NCBI RefSeq assembly: GCF_026672375.1
Contig: NZ_JAPPRA010000002.1
Location: forward strand, 1 to 64,000
DNA from: Caulobacter sp. SL161
Lineage (GTDB): Bacteria; Pseudomonadota; Alphaproteobacteria; Caulobacterales; Caulobacteraceae
Reading direction: 5' to 3'
Length of the DNA: 64,000 bases
Shown: one piece after another, positions 1 to 8,570 of the stretch
How positions within the stretch are numbered: the first letter of the stretch is position 1
How the letters are laid out: each line of letters starts with the position of its first letter
Notes under the pieces: model-generated
What the model was told of the DNA's origin: nothing
The model's database searches: none
Seen by the model: only the letters and a program-made list of their open reading frames with translations
Made by a program: the position numbers and the translations under genes

Positions 1-2
1 AC

Positions 3-2744
3 ATCGACCTGACTAACGTCTATCATGATCCACGCCTGAAGGTCGGCGAGGTGGGCCTGCGTTTCGTCTCGGGTATGGCCTTCTGGTGCAAAATGCCGCT
101 GAGCCCCTCGTCGTGGTTTCACGAGACCCTGGAGGTCTGGCGTGTCGCCCCAATCGAACCCGTCGCGCCCGTCTCCTCTCCGCCAGATCCGTTCGATCCC
201 GTTATCGATGACGCTGGCCACACCGCGCCGGCGTGGGGCGCGGCGATCACGCCGCAAGGCGCGACCACGCCCATCCTGGACTTCGTGTGGCTCGGCGCTC
301 CAGGCGAAGCGCGTCCTGGCGCCTATCAGTTCATCGGCTTTGACCAAGGCGGCGCCGTCGCGGCGACCTTGCCGCTTTGCCAGGCCTTGGCCAAATCCAA
401 GCACGGCGCCAGCGATCCAGCCGCCGCGCTTAGCGCCATGCGCCAAACCGCTCAGGCCGCGATCGCGCCGTTGACGGACGCGGAGCGAACGCTTGCCTTG
501 AAGGTCGTGAACCTTCTTGACGCCGCCGCTCGCGATCTTGAGCCGACCACCGTTGAGGCCTTGGAGCAGCTGTGCAGCGATTACCTGGACGAACCGACCC
601 AGACCTTCGTGGATCAACAGGTCACGCCCGCAACAGGATTGTTCTCCATCGTCTGGACCCAGCTCTACGCGATGGCGCTGATTGGCGAGACCGTCCCGGC
701 GGCAGCAACCACCTGTGCTTTCCTGGCCAAGGTCGCGCGGGGCATGAGCTTGATCATCGGCGTCAACACCGCCGACGCGACGCTAGCAGAGGCCGCCGTA
801 CGGATCGGTCTGGTTTCAGCGCTTTTGCGCCTACCCGCGCCTGTCATGCCGCCCCCACCGACCACCACTTCGGCCAGCGGCCTTGGCGTGGGGGTCCAGA
901 AGACGATCGACCAGACCTTTGAGGGTTACCGGACCGGCGAGATCGCCGAGATCGTCAGCCTTCTGCCCGGCGAGGAGCTTACGCGGGTCGATCGCCACCG
1001 AGCCCTATCCGGTCGCGTCGAGGATGAGGCGACCCTGAGACTGAGTCAGGACGAACGGATCACACGTGACAAGACCAGCGGAGATCTGGCGCAAAGCCTA
1101 CGCGACAGCTTGGGTCAGGGCGAAATCATCCGCGACTACACCGGCCTGACCTTCGACGAGGACGCCTGGCCCGAACTGGCTGTTACGGGAAGCTGGTTTG
1201 GCCAGGATGGGCGCCAGGACCGCGAACTCTCGCGCGCCGCCAAGTTCGTCCAGACGCTCAGTCGCCAGGCCGCCGGCCGGGTCTCCGATCAGATCCAACG
1301 CGCCCGTGCCGACGTCCTGGTGCGCGAGCAAGAAGCGACCCAGACGCGGCGGATCAACAACAGCGACAAAACCACCACGCTCAACGGCGCCTATCACTGG
1401 CTAGATCGTGTGGATCGCCTGCGCTTACGCGAGGTCGGCCGCCGCCTGGTCCTGGAGCTGCTGCTCGACAAGCCCGCCGCCGGCACGCTGTCGCTTCTTG
1501 AGACCATGCCTCACATGGAAGCGCCTTTGCCGCCTTCGACCTGGTCCATCGACGCGGCGCCTTCCGGCTATACTAGCGTCCAGGCCTCCAACTATCTGAG
1601 CGCCGCGGCCGCCTATGGACTTGAACTTCCTGCACCGCCTCAGGCCGAGCTGACCGTAAGCTTGCGGCTGGACCAGCAGACGCGCACCGGCATGCTCGAA
1701 GTCCCGCCAGGCTACAGCGTCACTTCGGTCTCGCTAGCCTATCTTACCGCCAACCAGGCTTCGCCGTTGTCGGCGCTGGTAGGCGCCACGCCGGTCACCT
1801 TTGCGCCACCCTCGCCGTCTCCGGCGCCCGCGCCAGCCTCCCCTCCTGATCCGACCTCCCAGCCCACACCGTCCACCAAGGCCGACGCACCGCTCCTGCC
1901 GGCCGTGGTGAAAGATCGGCCCGGCGCCGAAACAGCGGCGACGCCGCCGGCGATCCCTAATCCGCAGGGGTTCGCCTGGACGCTTCCCACACAGGGCGCG
2001 GGGCAAGGCGCAGCGACTTTCACCAAAGCCCAGTCGGGCCCTATCCCCGTCGTCTGCCAGTACGACAGCGAAAGCTTCAGCGCGGTGGCCCAAGCCGACT
2101 GTACGGCTGTCGGCCAAACCGAGGTGTTCACCGCCTGGCAGATCATCACCCATGGCGCCATCGTGTCGGCCTACGATACGCTGCGGGCCCGTCATGATCA
2201 GGCGATCCGAGACGCCCTGCTTGGTCAGGCGCCCGACGCGGTCGGTCGCACGCTCGAGCGCGCACTGGTCCTGGATGGCCTAGCGGCACTGGGCGCGTCG
2301 GCGCCGCGCCTCAACGCGGCCTTGAGCGCCAGCGAGTCGCGGCTCCTCAGCGAGGCGCTCGACTGGAACCTCGCCAGCTACGCCTTCTATCCGTGGAGCC
2401 AGGCCGACAACCCCGGCTCGGCAAACCTTGGTCGACGGGCGGGCGAAACGACGAGTGATCGCAACGCCCCCGCCTGGCTGGAGGCTTTCCTAACTGCGGG
2501 ATCGGCGCGCGTGCTTGTAACGGTGCGGCCCGGATTCGAGGCCGTGGTCCTGTTTTTCCTGGCTATGGGTTACGCGCCCGCGCCGGCGGCCGGGGTCTTC
2601 GTCACGGATCTCACCGCCGCCTTACTCATACAGCTCCAAGCCGCCGTCGCGCCCGAGCCCGACCACGAGTGGTCGCTTTCGACCCCGACGCGGCTGCTGG
2701 CGCTGTCGACTCACCTGGATCTCCTTCCGGAGGCGGGCGCTTGA
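3..2744 (+). CDS. Large protein of unknown function, 5' end outside the window
   Basis: The reading frame is open to the left edge of the window, so the gene starts upstream and only the last 913 codons are seen; the GTG at 51 is probably internal. No catalytic motif is recognisable. The middle (around 1060-1480) is charged and helical, with a segment ending in GRRLVLELLLDKP that looks like a structured core, followed by an Ala/Pro-rich linker at about 1800-1960 and an alpha-helical C-terminal third. The stop codon overlaps the TTG start of the downstream tail-collar gene, so the two are probably translationally coupled. Its company (tail-collar protein, protease) suggests a secreted, surface or phage-tail-like apparatus, but this is inference only. 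Confidence 0.7.
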   Translation: MDLTNVYHDPRLKVGEVGLRFVSGMAFWCKMPLSPSSWFHETLEVWRVAPIEPVAPVSSPPDPFDPVIDDAGHTAPAWGAAITPQGATTPILDFVWLGAPGEARPGAYQFIGFDQGGAVAATLPLCQALAKSKHGASDPAAALSAMRQTAQAAIAPLTDAERTLALKVVNLLDAAARDLEPTTVEALEQLCSDYLDEPTQTFVDQQVTPATGLFSIVWTQLYAMALIGETVPAAATTCAFLAKVARGMSLIIGVNTADATLAEAAVRIGLVSALLRLPAPVMPPPPTTTSASGLGVGVQKTIDQTFEGYRTGEIAEIVSLLPGEELTRVDRHRALSGRVEDEATLRLSQDERITRDKTSGDLAQSLRDSLGQGEIIRDYTGLTFDEDAWPELAVTGSWFGQDGRQDRELSRAAKFVQTLSRQAAGRVSDQIQRARADVLVREQEATQTRRINNSDKTTTLNGAYHWLDRVDRLRLREVGRRLVLELLLDKPAAGTLSLLETMPHMEAPLPPSTWSIDAAPSGYTSVQASNYLSAAAAYGLELPAPPQAELTVSLRLDQQTRTGMLEVPPGYSVTSVSLAYLTANQASPLSALVGATPVTFAPPSPSPAPAPASPPDPTSQPTPSTKADAPLLPAVVKDRPGAETAATPPAIPNPQGFAWTLPTQGAGQGAATFTKAQSGPIPVVCQYDSESFSAVAQADCTAVGQTEVFTAWQIITHGAIVSAYDTLRARHDQAIRDALLGQAPDAVGRTLERALVLDGLAALGASAPRLNAALSASESRLLSEALDWNLASYAFYPWSQADNPGSANLGRRAGETTSDRNAPAWLEAFLTAGSARVLVTVRPGFEAVVLFFLAMGYAPAPAAGVFVTDLTAALLIQLQAAVAPEPDHEWSLSTPTRLLALSTHLDLLPEAGA

Positions 2745-3358
2745 TCCCCTCCCGCGATAACACCCTTTCGGGCCTGGGCTTTTCGCGCCACCCCGTCGAG
2801 CTGCCGGTGGGCGCTGTGATCGCCTTCGCCGGTGATCTTTCGGCCACCCAGGCTATCGGCGCCATCATCGCCGAGGGCTGGTTGCCGTGCGACGGACGCC
2901 TGGTCCAGCAGGCCGAGTATCGCGCGCTCTTTCGAGTCCTTGGGCTGGTCTACACGCCGACAGGCGATCCGGCCGGAAGCTTTCGTGTGCCCGACTATCG
3001 CGGGCAGTTCTTCCGAGGGATCGCCAGCGACGCCGCCCAGGATCCAGGGCTCGCGAGTCGTATCGCGCCGCCAGGCGGCGCTTCGGCGACCATGGTCGGC
3101 TCCACCCAACCACCTATGGTCCAAGGTCACGCCCACGAGTACGGCGCGCTCAATGGCGTGGAAACGGGTGACACCGGCTCAGGCGGCGGCGTGCCACCCA
3201 CGGCCCAGCCCAAGACCACAGGCCTCTACAGCGCCGACGGCTCCTCGAGTCTTAGCGGCGAGGAGACCCGCCCCCAGAACATCTACGTCAACTATCTCGT
3301 CAAGGCGAGCCGGGCGCGCGTGCGCCTGGGCGTTGGCGTCAGGCCGCCAGCCCCCTAG
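2741..3358 (+). CDS. Phage tail collar domain protein
   Basis: The 205-residue product carries a tail collar (microcystin-dependent protein/MdpB type) domain: PVGAVIAFAG, then GWLPCDGRLV, then FRVPDYRGQFFRGI, the usual order of the family's conserved blocks. Such proteins form distal tail-fibre or adhesin tips. A TTG start at 2741 is preferred over the longer GTG at 2669 because it overlaps the upstream stop (TTGA) and has GGAGG seven bases upstream. The C-terminal half is Gly/Ser-rich and low in complexity. It lies between a large protein of unknown function and a protease gene, only 18 bp from the latter, so the three probably form one operon. A free-standing collar protein on a plasmid need not mean that a complete phage is present. 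Confidence 0.85.
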   Translation: MIPSRDNTLSGLGFSRHPVELPVGAVIAFAGDLSATQAIGAIIAEGWLPCDGRLVQQAEYRALFRVLGLVYTPTGDPAGSFRVPDYRGQFFRGIASDAAQDPGLASRIAPPGGASATMVGSTQPPMVQGHAHEYGALNGVETGDTGSGGGVPPTAQPKTTGLYSADGSSSLSGEETRPQNIYVNYLVKASRARVRLGVGVRPPAP

Positions 3359-3376
3359 CAAGAAGGAGACTCCCCC

Positions 3377-4456
3377 ATGTCCACCTATCAGGAAGATCGC
3401 CGTATCTTTTCGCGATTCATCGACGAGCCGGATGAATTCAAGATTCTCTGGTCGGACTTCGAGCAGCTTCGCCAAGCGCACGCGGCGGGGACACTCGACG
3501 TCCTGACGATCGGCCTTGGCCTTCGCACTGTTGAGCCTGGTCGCCCACGTCAGCCCGCCATCGTACTGCAGGTCGAGTCCCTGGCCACCGCCAAAACGCC
3601 GCTGACCTCGGCCTCGGGCTTTCCGCTCTTCGTCGAGGAGGTCGGTAAGATCGTCGCCAGCCCAGTCCCGCAGAGCCAGGACAAGGGTTCCGCCTTCACA
3701 AGCCACTACGACAAGCCACCGGGCGGGGTATCGATCGCGCCGCTGTCGACGAACTATGCCGGCACTCTGGGCTGCTTCGTCACGTGCCAGGGCAAGACCT
3801 ACCTCCTGAGCAATCGTCACGTCCTAGATCCGGCGCTCAACGGCATGACCGGCGGCCCTGGCGTTCAGCAACAGGCGTTCTACGACGGCAACACCACCAA
3901 TCAAACGATGGCGACGACCACCTTCCTGGCTCCGCTCTCTGCCGACGATCCGGCCGACAATGTCGACGCGGCCATGGCACAGGTGCCCGGCGCCTACGAT
4001 CCACGAATCCTGACCGACCAGGGCGGCGAGAACAACTTCGCTGCGCTGCTGGCTCCCAACACTGTGGTCGCGCCGGGTGACACTGTGACCAAGAGCGGTC
4101 GCACGACCGGCAAGACCTCGCAGGAAGTCGATCTGGTCAGCGCGCAGAGCCGCACGAGATACGGCAACGGTATGACCTATCTCTTCAAGGACTGTATCAG
4201 CATCAAGAACACCAGTCCTGTGGCCTTCGCTGGCGGCGATAGCGGCTCACTGCTGACCAACGCCGCCTACCAGCCAGTAGGTCTGCTGTTTTCCGGCAAT
4301 AGCGCCAAGGGCGTGGCCTACGCCAGTAAGATCGCCACGGTCCTAGCCGCGCTCGAAAACGTAGCGGGCGGACCGGTGGAGATCATCGTCGGCGCGGGCG
4401 CAAGTCCGGTCCACGCCCTGGAGATCCCGCCTCAGCCGCTGGAGCTGGTCGACTGA
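3377..4456 (+). CDS. Trypsin-fold serine protease (S1/chymotrypsin-like)
   Basis: The 359-residue product shows a plausible catalytic triad in order: His in LLSNRHVL (about residue 149), Asp in DNVDAAMA (about 197) and Ser in GGDSGSLL (about 289), typical of chymotrypsin-fold peptidases. The spacing fits the family. There is no obvious signal peptide; the first 70 residues are charged and may be a regulatory or targeting region. AAGGAG lies just before the ATG. It is the third gene of the left-hand operon and is followed by a GC-rich hairpin. A second, unrelated protease of the same fold lies at 48.8-49.7 kb. The substrate is unknown; processing of the neighbouring large protein is a possibility without direct evidence. 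Confidence 0.85.
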   Translation: MSTYQEDRRIFSRFIDEPDEFKILWSDFEQLRQAHAAGTLDVLTIGLGLRTVEPGRPRQPAIVLQVESLATAKTPLTSASGFPLFVEEVGKIVASPVPQSQDKGSAFTSHYDKPPGGVSIAPLSTNYAGTLGCFVTCQGKTYLLSNRHVLDPALNGMTGGPGVQQQAFYDGNTTNQTMATTTFLAPLSADDPADNVDAAMAQVPGAYDPRILTDQGGENNFAALLAPNTVVAPGDTVTKSGRTTGKTSQEVDLVSAQSRTRYGNGMTYLFKDCISIKNTSPVAFAGGDSGSLLTNAAYQPVGLLFSGNSAKGVAYASKIATVLAALENVAGGPVEIIVGAGASPVHALEIPPQPLELVD

Positions 4457-4463
4457 TCCCATC

Positions 4464-4489
4464 GGCGCCGGGTCCACGGGCCCGGCGCC
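4464..4489 (+). terminator. Stem-loop after protease operon
   Basis: Perfect 9-bp inverted repeat GGCGCCGGG / CCCGGCGCC with an 8-base loop, starting 8 bp after the protease stop codon. No T-run follows, so termination may be weak or Rho-assisted. Confidence 0.55.
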
Positions 4490-4710
4490 GGTGCTGTCAG
4501 CCTTATGTAAGCTTGTGTCTCCACTTTGGGGTTCTTCAGACCCCTTGTGGATCTAGGGCGTGGATGCGGCCACTACCTTTAAGGCTCCATCAGCTCCTCG
4601 TTGACATCATCTGCTATGCCCTTCGGCGCGTCCGCGACGAGGCTGACACCGCCGGCGCGGCGTCCACGTCCTGAAGCCGACGAGAATTAGCCTTCCTTGT
4701 CCCCAGTAGG
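4490..4710. other. Convergent intergenic region
   Basis: About 220 bp between the protease operon and a convergent small gene. No ORF with a convincing start or composition is visible. Confidence 0.5.
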
Positions 4711-5067
4711 TTACCGTCGGCCAAACTCATAGGCGTCCATAAGCTTCACCAGCACGTCGCTGACAGTTTCGCCGCGATGCTGGTAGCAGATATCGCTGAA
4801 ACGTGCCTTGGCCTCATCGGTGAGCCGCATGGTCAACATCGCCTTGGGCCCAACGCCCTGGTCATCCCGGGGCGGCGCACGCTCCGAATGAGCGCCTGTC
4901 GTCCAATCGGAGTTTGCAGGCTTGGGCCTGCCGACAGTGCTGACGTCCGAAATCCTCGCGCCCAGGACTGAGACGAGCTCTTCGGCGAAGGCAGCGCCGG
5001 AACCAGCGTTTAGCTCTCCCCCAAAATCCGCAGTAATCGTGGTGATCGTGACCTTGGTCGTAGACAT
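4711..5067 (-). CDS. Small ribbon-helix-helix-like protein
   Basis: The 118-residue product ends in a segment (MLTMRLTDEAKARFSDICY and the next 20 residues) that fits a CopG/RHH DNA-binding fold: a short strand followed by two helices. The N-terminal 75 residues are of unknown function. The ATG at 5067 is preferred to the longer frame back to 5256, whose extra residues look like a shadow translation. The gene is divergent from the XRE regulator at 5271, and the 200-bp gap probably holds both promoters. It could be a plasmid repressor or a mobilisation accessory factor. The family assignment rests on pattern only. Confidence 0.55.
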   Translation of the reverse strand: MSTTKVTITTITADFGGELNAGSGAAFAEELVSVLGARISDVSTVGRPKPANSDWTTGAHSERAPPRDDQGVGPKAMLTMRLTDEAKARFSDICYQHRGETVSDVLVKLMDAYEFGRR

Positions 5068-5270
5068 ATGAAGGTTCCGACGGGGCCGCAGGTGCTGCGA
5101 GACCCTTGCGTTGAGGGTTGGGAGGATCATCAGCGTTCCCGATCGCGGGGAGCGTCCAGAGTTCAAGCATATGGCGGGTCCTAAACTGCCACTCGCCCAA
5201 CTGCTCCTATTATGGGAGCATTTCGCTGCTTGGCTAGCCCTGTCCTGCAAAAACATCGAGGACGGCGGAT

Positions 5271-5528
5271 ATGGCTGGACGAAGCATCGAGCCGTTCCGG
5301 GAGATCGGCGGGCGCCTGGCGCTAGTTCGCAAAGCTTGCGGCCTCACTCAGCGGCAACTGGCCGAGCGTGTTGGCCGGCCGGCCTCCTACATCGCCAAGC
5401 TCGAGCTCGCTGAGCGCCGGCTCGATGTCATCGACCTTGAGGAGCTCGCCAACGCCTTGGAGCTCGACCCAGGCCTCCTCCACAGCCAGCTGATGGGCCG
5501 GGAGACGACTAGGCCCCCTACCGAGTGA
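5271..5528 (+). CDS. XRE-family helix-turn-helix regulator
   Basis: The 85-residue product is a single Cro/C1-type HTH domain: LALVRKACGLTQRQLAERVG, then RPASYIAKLELAERRLDVID, then LEELANALELD, which are helices 1 to 5 of the XRE fold. The start has a GGCGGAT stretch upstream. It is divergent from the RHH-like gene at 5067 and its stop overlaps by 11 bp the end of the convergent RHH gene at 5518. There is no effector domain, so it probably acts as a simple repressor of itself or of neighbouring plasmid genes. Confidence 0.85.
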   Translation: MAGRSIEPFREIGGRLALVRKACGLTQRQLAERVGRPASYIAKLELAERRLDVIDLEELANALELDPGLLHSQLMGRETTRPPTE

Positions 5529-5901
5529 CCCCCGCGTAGGCCTCGAAAAGCGCGTCCAGACGTGGATCTTCATGTGGTGATGGAGCACCCAAAGACTCAG
5601 GCCTGCCAGGCGGCTCCCCAAACAACATCGCTGCGGCTTGATAGGCGTGTTGCTGCGCTGCTTGGAACTCCGCCTGCGTCAGTGCGCGTCTCGCTATCGC
5701 AAGCGAAAATGCCGTCGCGACCAGCGACTGAAACGCCGCGTGCTGGGCATGGTAGGCGAACGCTGGCGGGGCCTGCTCCATGATCAGGTGATCGATATAC
5801 TCGCCCAAGGGCATCCCCAAATCTGCCGCATGAGCACGAGCTCTATCGGCGGCGACGCGGCTGATCCGCACGGTGAAGGTGACGGTGTCGCGGGCCTTCA
5901 T
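5518..5901 (-). CDS. RHH-type plasmid protein
   Basis: The 127-residue product starts at the ATG at 5901, which follows an excellent ribosome binding site (AGGAGG); the upstream extension to 5973 is AT-rich non-coding DNA. The N-terminus (VTFTVRISRVAADRARAHAA, then LGMPLGEYIDHLIMEQ) resembles MobC/TraY-like ribbon-helix-helix proteins. The middle and C-terminus are alanine-rich helices. A role in plasmid mobilisation or in antitoxin function is possible. No relaxase or toxin is adjacent in this window, so the function stays open. Confidence 0.65.
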   Translation of the reverse strand: MKARDTVTFTVRISRVAADRARAHAADLGMPLGEYIDHLIMEQAPPAFAYHAQHAAFQSLVATAFSLAIARRALTQAEFQAAQQHAYQAAAMLFGEPPGRPESLGAPSPHEDPRLDALFEAYAGVTR

Positions 5902-6573
5902 AGCCCCTCCTAGAATCGCGTAGTGTTGTATGGCGTTGTAACATAAATACTCGATTTTATTAGGCTTTATCAAAACATACTACACGTTACCACATGATCG
6001 GCGACCCGGGTTTCCTCATGTTTTCAATTGCTTACAAAAACCGCAGGTGTGCGTAACGTGCCCTTCCAAAATGCCCCCTTCAGACCAACCTCTCGGCGAT
6101 CCTGCGTATTCGAAATTGTGAGGCCTTTCGGCATGTCCACGGCGACCATCGTCGCCAGGTTTGCGCATGCTGCGCATTCTGCTTTCCCGTCCCGGGGAAC
6201 CTACTTGCCATCGTCGGATGCAGGCCTTTGACGGCCAGCCATCAGCCTTACGACCCCGCGCCGGATGATCGCCCGGCGCCCCATCGAACCCACCTACGTC
6301 GATGTCGCCGCCAGAAGAGAAAAGCCCCGTCAGGCGGCGGACCTGACGGGGCTCTGACGACCCGGTAGGGGGTGGGCTTGGGGTCGTTCAGCCTGTGAGA
6401 AACAGCATCGCCGTAGCGACAGCGATCATGCCCACGAGAGCGCCAGAGATGGCGCCGCCCTACCCCGCTTCAAGACCTTCGGCATGAAAATCGTCAGCGC
6501 CAAACAACCCAACTGATGGTTCCTTGAGCTGGAGCCAGGTGTGTGATCTCCGGCTTTGCGGAAAGTACGGCAG
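5902..6573. other. Intergenic region with a small hydrophobic coding remnant
   Basis: About 670 bp without a convincing gene. The first 150 bp are AT-rich and probably hold the promoter of the minus-strand RHH gene. On the minus strand, 6388-6459 encodes a hydrophobic stretch (IAVATAMLFLTG, then stop) with no proper start, which may be the end of a decayed small membrane protein; a hairpin lies just beyond it at 6323-6353. Confidence 0.4.
6323..6353 (-). terminator. Hairpin terminator
   Basis: A perfect 12-bp stem, AGCCCCGTCAGG / CCTGACGGGGCT, with a 7-base loop. On the minus strand it is followed by a T-rich run. The core CCCCGTCAGG recurs in the hairpin at 8311-8338, on the other side of the hipBA pair. 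Confidence 0.7.
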
Positions 6574-6644
6574 ATACGCATAACCGTATTTTCTCACGTT
6601 ATGCGCTTTGGCGTATATTGCGCTTCTATATGGATTTCCGTATA
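6574..6644. promoter_or_regulatory. Candidate hipB operators and promoter
   Basis: Two dyads lie upstream of the hipB-like gene: ATACG/CGTAT spaced by 6 bp at 6574-6589, and TATATGG/CCGTATA spaced by 4 bp at 6627-6644. The region is more AT-rich than its surroundings. HipB-type antitoxins bind such dyads to repress their own operon; the assignment here is by position. Confidence 0.5.
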
Positions 6645-6669
6645 AGGGTCCTGTGGAGGAGCCGCATCG

Positions 6670-6918
6670 ATGGACCCCGTCGCCCGCACCGAGATCCAAC
6701 TCGCCGCCGCCTTGCGTCGCCATCGCAAGCAGGCCGGTCTGACCCAGACCGACCTGGCCGCCGCGGCTCAGATGCGCCAGGCGACCATTTCCGGTCTGGA
6801 GACCGGCGCCGGCGGCACCCTGGCAACGCTGTTCGCAGTGCTAACGGCCCTCAACCTGGAACTGGTCGTGCGCCCCCGGCGATCTGGCGGCGCGCACGAC
6901 CTTGAGGACATGTTCTGA
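6670..6918 (+). CDS. hipB: HipB-like antitoxin, XRE family
   Basis: The 82-residue product is an XRE-type HTH protein: LAAALRRHRKQAGLTQTDLA, then QMRQATISGLETGAGGTLAT, then LFAVLTALNLELVVRPR, the usual HipB layout in which a C-terminal strand follows the HTH. GGAGG stands 11 bp before the ATG. Its stop codon overlaps the ATG of the hipA-like gene (TGATG), as in known hipBA operons. It should neutralise the HipA kinase and repress the operon by binding the dyads just upstream. Confidence 0.9.
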   Translation: MDPVARTEIQLAAALRRHRKQAGLTQTDLAAAAQMRQATISGLETGAGGTLATLFAVLTALNLELVVRPRRSGGAHDLEDMF

Positions 6919-8270
6919 TGGCCAGGCGACGGCTCTATACGCCGCTTGCTGTCTATCTGAATGGCCGGAGGGTTGGCCTCCTGCGCCGCGCGCCGGACGG
7001 CGCTATCGACTTCACATACGGCCCTGATTGGCTGAGCACTCCCAACGCCATCCCGGTCTCCCTGTCCATGCCCTTGCGCGAGGACCGGTATGTCGGCGCG
7101 CCTGTCATCGCCGTGTTCGACAATCTCCTGCCCGACAACGAAACCATACGGGGCCGCATTGCGGCCAAGGTCAGGGCCGAAGGGGTCGACCTCTACAGCC
7201 TCCTCGCCGCGCTCGGCCGCGATTGTGTGGGAGCGCTGCAGTTCCTGCCTGAAGGCGTAGATGTCCCCGCAGTCGGCGCCATTGACGGCGAGGCTGTCAG
7301 CGATGCGGATATCGAACGCATTCTGGCGAACCTGGCTCGTGCGCCCCTCGGGATCGATGAAGGCGATGACTTCCGGATCTCGATCGCCGGCGCACAGGAG
7401 AAGACCGCATTTCTGCGCCATAGCGGCCAGTGGCTTCGCCCGCTTGGGACGACGCCGACGACCCATATCTTCAAGCCGCAGATCGGCCAGTTGCCCAATG
7501 GCCTGGACCTCTCCCATAGCGTGGAGAACGAGTACTTCTGCCTGACCCTGATGCGCGCGCTTGGGCTGCGAACAGCCAACGTCGCCATGGCCATGTTTGG
7601 GGCCAAGCAAGTGCTGATCATCGAGCGGTTTGATCGGTTCATGGCCAGGGATGGCCGTCTTCTCCGGACGCCTCAGGAAGACTTCTGCCAGGCGCTTTCC
7701 ATCCCCTGGGCCAGGAAGTACGAATCCGACGGTGGGCCGGGCGTCTTGGCATGCCTTGGGCTTCTGGCGGCCAGCGACGAGGCCAAGCTCGACCGTCTGG
7801 ATTTCCTGAAGGCGCAGATTGTCTTTTGGCTGCTGGCCGCCACCGACGGTCACGCCAAGAACTTCAGCGCTTTCCACTACCCGGGCGGCGGGTTTCGGAT
7901 GACCCCGCTCTATGACGTGCTCTCGGCTGAGCCTAGCCGCGCTGCTCGCCAGATTGAGGCCAAGCAGATGAAACTGGCCATGGCGATCGGAGATCATCGC
8001 CACTATCGGATTGACGACATCGCCCCTCGCCACTTCGTACAGAGCAGCACCGCCGCTGGCCTCAACCCTGAGGCCGTCATGGACGTGTTTACCGACCTGT
8101 TGGCCACGGCGCCAGTCGCGCTGGAGGGGGTTTTGAGCGCCCTCCCCTCAGGCTTTCCTGCCGCAGTCAGCCAGCCAATCGCTGCGGGGTTCCTGACAAG
8201 ACTTGGAAAGATCCGTCGCTACCTAGATGGCCTCGCAGACCAAGCGGCGGGTACGACACATGACGGTTGA
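6918..8270 (+). CDS. hipA: HipA-type serine/threonine kinase toxin
   Basis: The 450-residue product has the full HipA architecture. There is an N-terminal subdomain (LAVYLNGRRVGLL, then FDNLLPDNE), the nucleotide-binding loop SIAGAQEKTAF, the ERFDR segment, the catalytic ATDGHAKNFS motif (about residue 308) and the metal-binding LYDVLSA. Characterised HipA toxins phosphorylate glutamyl-tRNA synthetase or other tRNA ligases, which halts translation and induces persistence. All catalytic motifs are intact, so it is likely active. Length matches the family. It is translationally coupled to hipB and followed by a hairpin at 8311. On a plasmid this pair probably acts in stabilisation or abortive defence. 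Confidence 0.93.
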   Translation: MARRRLYTPLAVYLNGRRVGLLRRAPDGAIDFTYGPDWLSTPNAIPVSLSMPLREDRYVGAPVIAVFDNLLPDNETIRGRIAAKVRAEGVDLYSLLAALGRDCVGALQFLPEGVDVPAVGAIDGEAVSDADIERILANLARAPLGIDEGDDFRISIAGAQEKTAFLRHSGQWLRPLGTTPTTHIFKPQIGQLPNGLDLSHSVENEYFCLTLMRALGLRTANVAMAMFGAKQVLIIERFDRFMARDGRLLRTPQEDFCQALSIPWARKYESDGGPGVLACLGLLAASDEAKLDRLDFLKAQIVFWLLAATDGHAKNFSAFHYPGGGFRMTPLYDVLSAEPSRAARQIEAKQMKLAMAIGDHRHYRIDDIAPRHFVQSSTAAGLNPEAVMDVFTDLLATAPVALEGVLSALPSGFPAAVSQPIAAGFLTRLGKIRRYLDGLADQAAGTTHDG

Positions 8271-8310
8271 ACGCACACAGCGCTAGCCTCCGCCACCCAG
8301 CAAAGGAAAA

Positions 8311-8338
8311 CCCCGTCAGGCCAAAGGGCCTGACGGGG
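8311..8338 (-). terminator. Hairpin terminator
   Basis: A 12-bp perfect stem, CCCCGTCAGGCC / GGCCTGACGGGG, with an AAAG loop. Four A residues precede it, giving a T-run on the minus strand, so it can terminate the minus-strand genes to its right and may also stop hipA transcription. Confidence 0.7.
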
Positions 8339-8368
8339 CGCATGTGGGTCGGATCGGCAGCGCCGGGC

Positions 8369-8515
8369 CTATCGCGCCAGCATAACAAAGACGCCCATTC
8401 CCAGACCGAAAATGATCGTGAACCCAAGGATCTGCCAGCGGGTGCCTTCGCGGATGATCGCGACAAGCGCCTCGTTGTGCTTCTCGAACCGTCGATCCAA
8501 CTCCGTCTTGGTCAT
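8369..8515 (-). CDS. Small single-pass membrane protein
   Basis: The 48-residue product starts at the ATG at 8515, which follows GGAGGGCG. The N-terminus is charged (MTKTELDRRFEKHNEALVAI) and could form a short coiled coil. It is followed by one transmembrane helix (ILGFTIIFGLGMGVFVML). The layout resembles small phage or plasmid membrane proteins such as haemolysin-XhlA-like or holin-like proteins, but no family can be named with confidence. It is downstream of the hypothetical gene ending at 8571 and is followed by a terminator hairpin. Confidence 0.65.
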   Translation of the reverse strand: MTKTELDRRFEKHNEALVAIIREGTRWQILGFTIIFGLGMGVFVMLAR

Positions 8516-8570
8516 AACGCCCTCCAGCGGCCGCTTTGGGATATGAGTTTGGGCTTGGCCTTTCCCGAGA

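Noticed and set aside
51..2744. GTG at 51 as the true start of the first gene
   Set aside because: The frame is open to the left edge of the window; the start lies outside.
6460..6723. 87-codon minus-strand ORF over the hipB promoter
   Set aside because: It overlaps the hipB promoter and coding start and has shadow-like composition.
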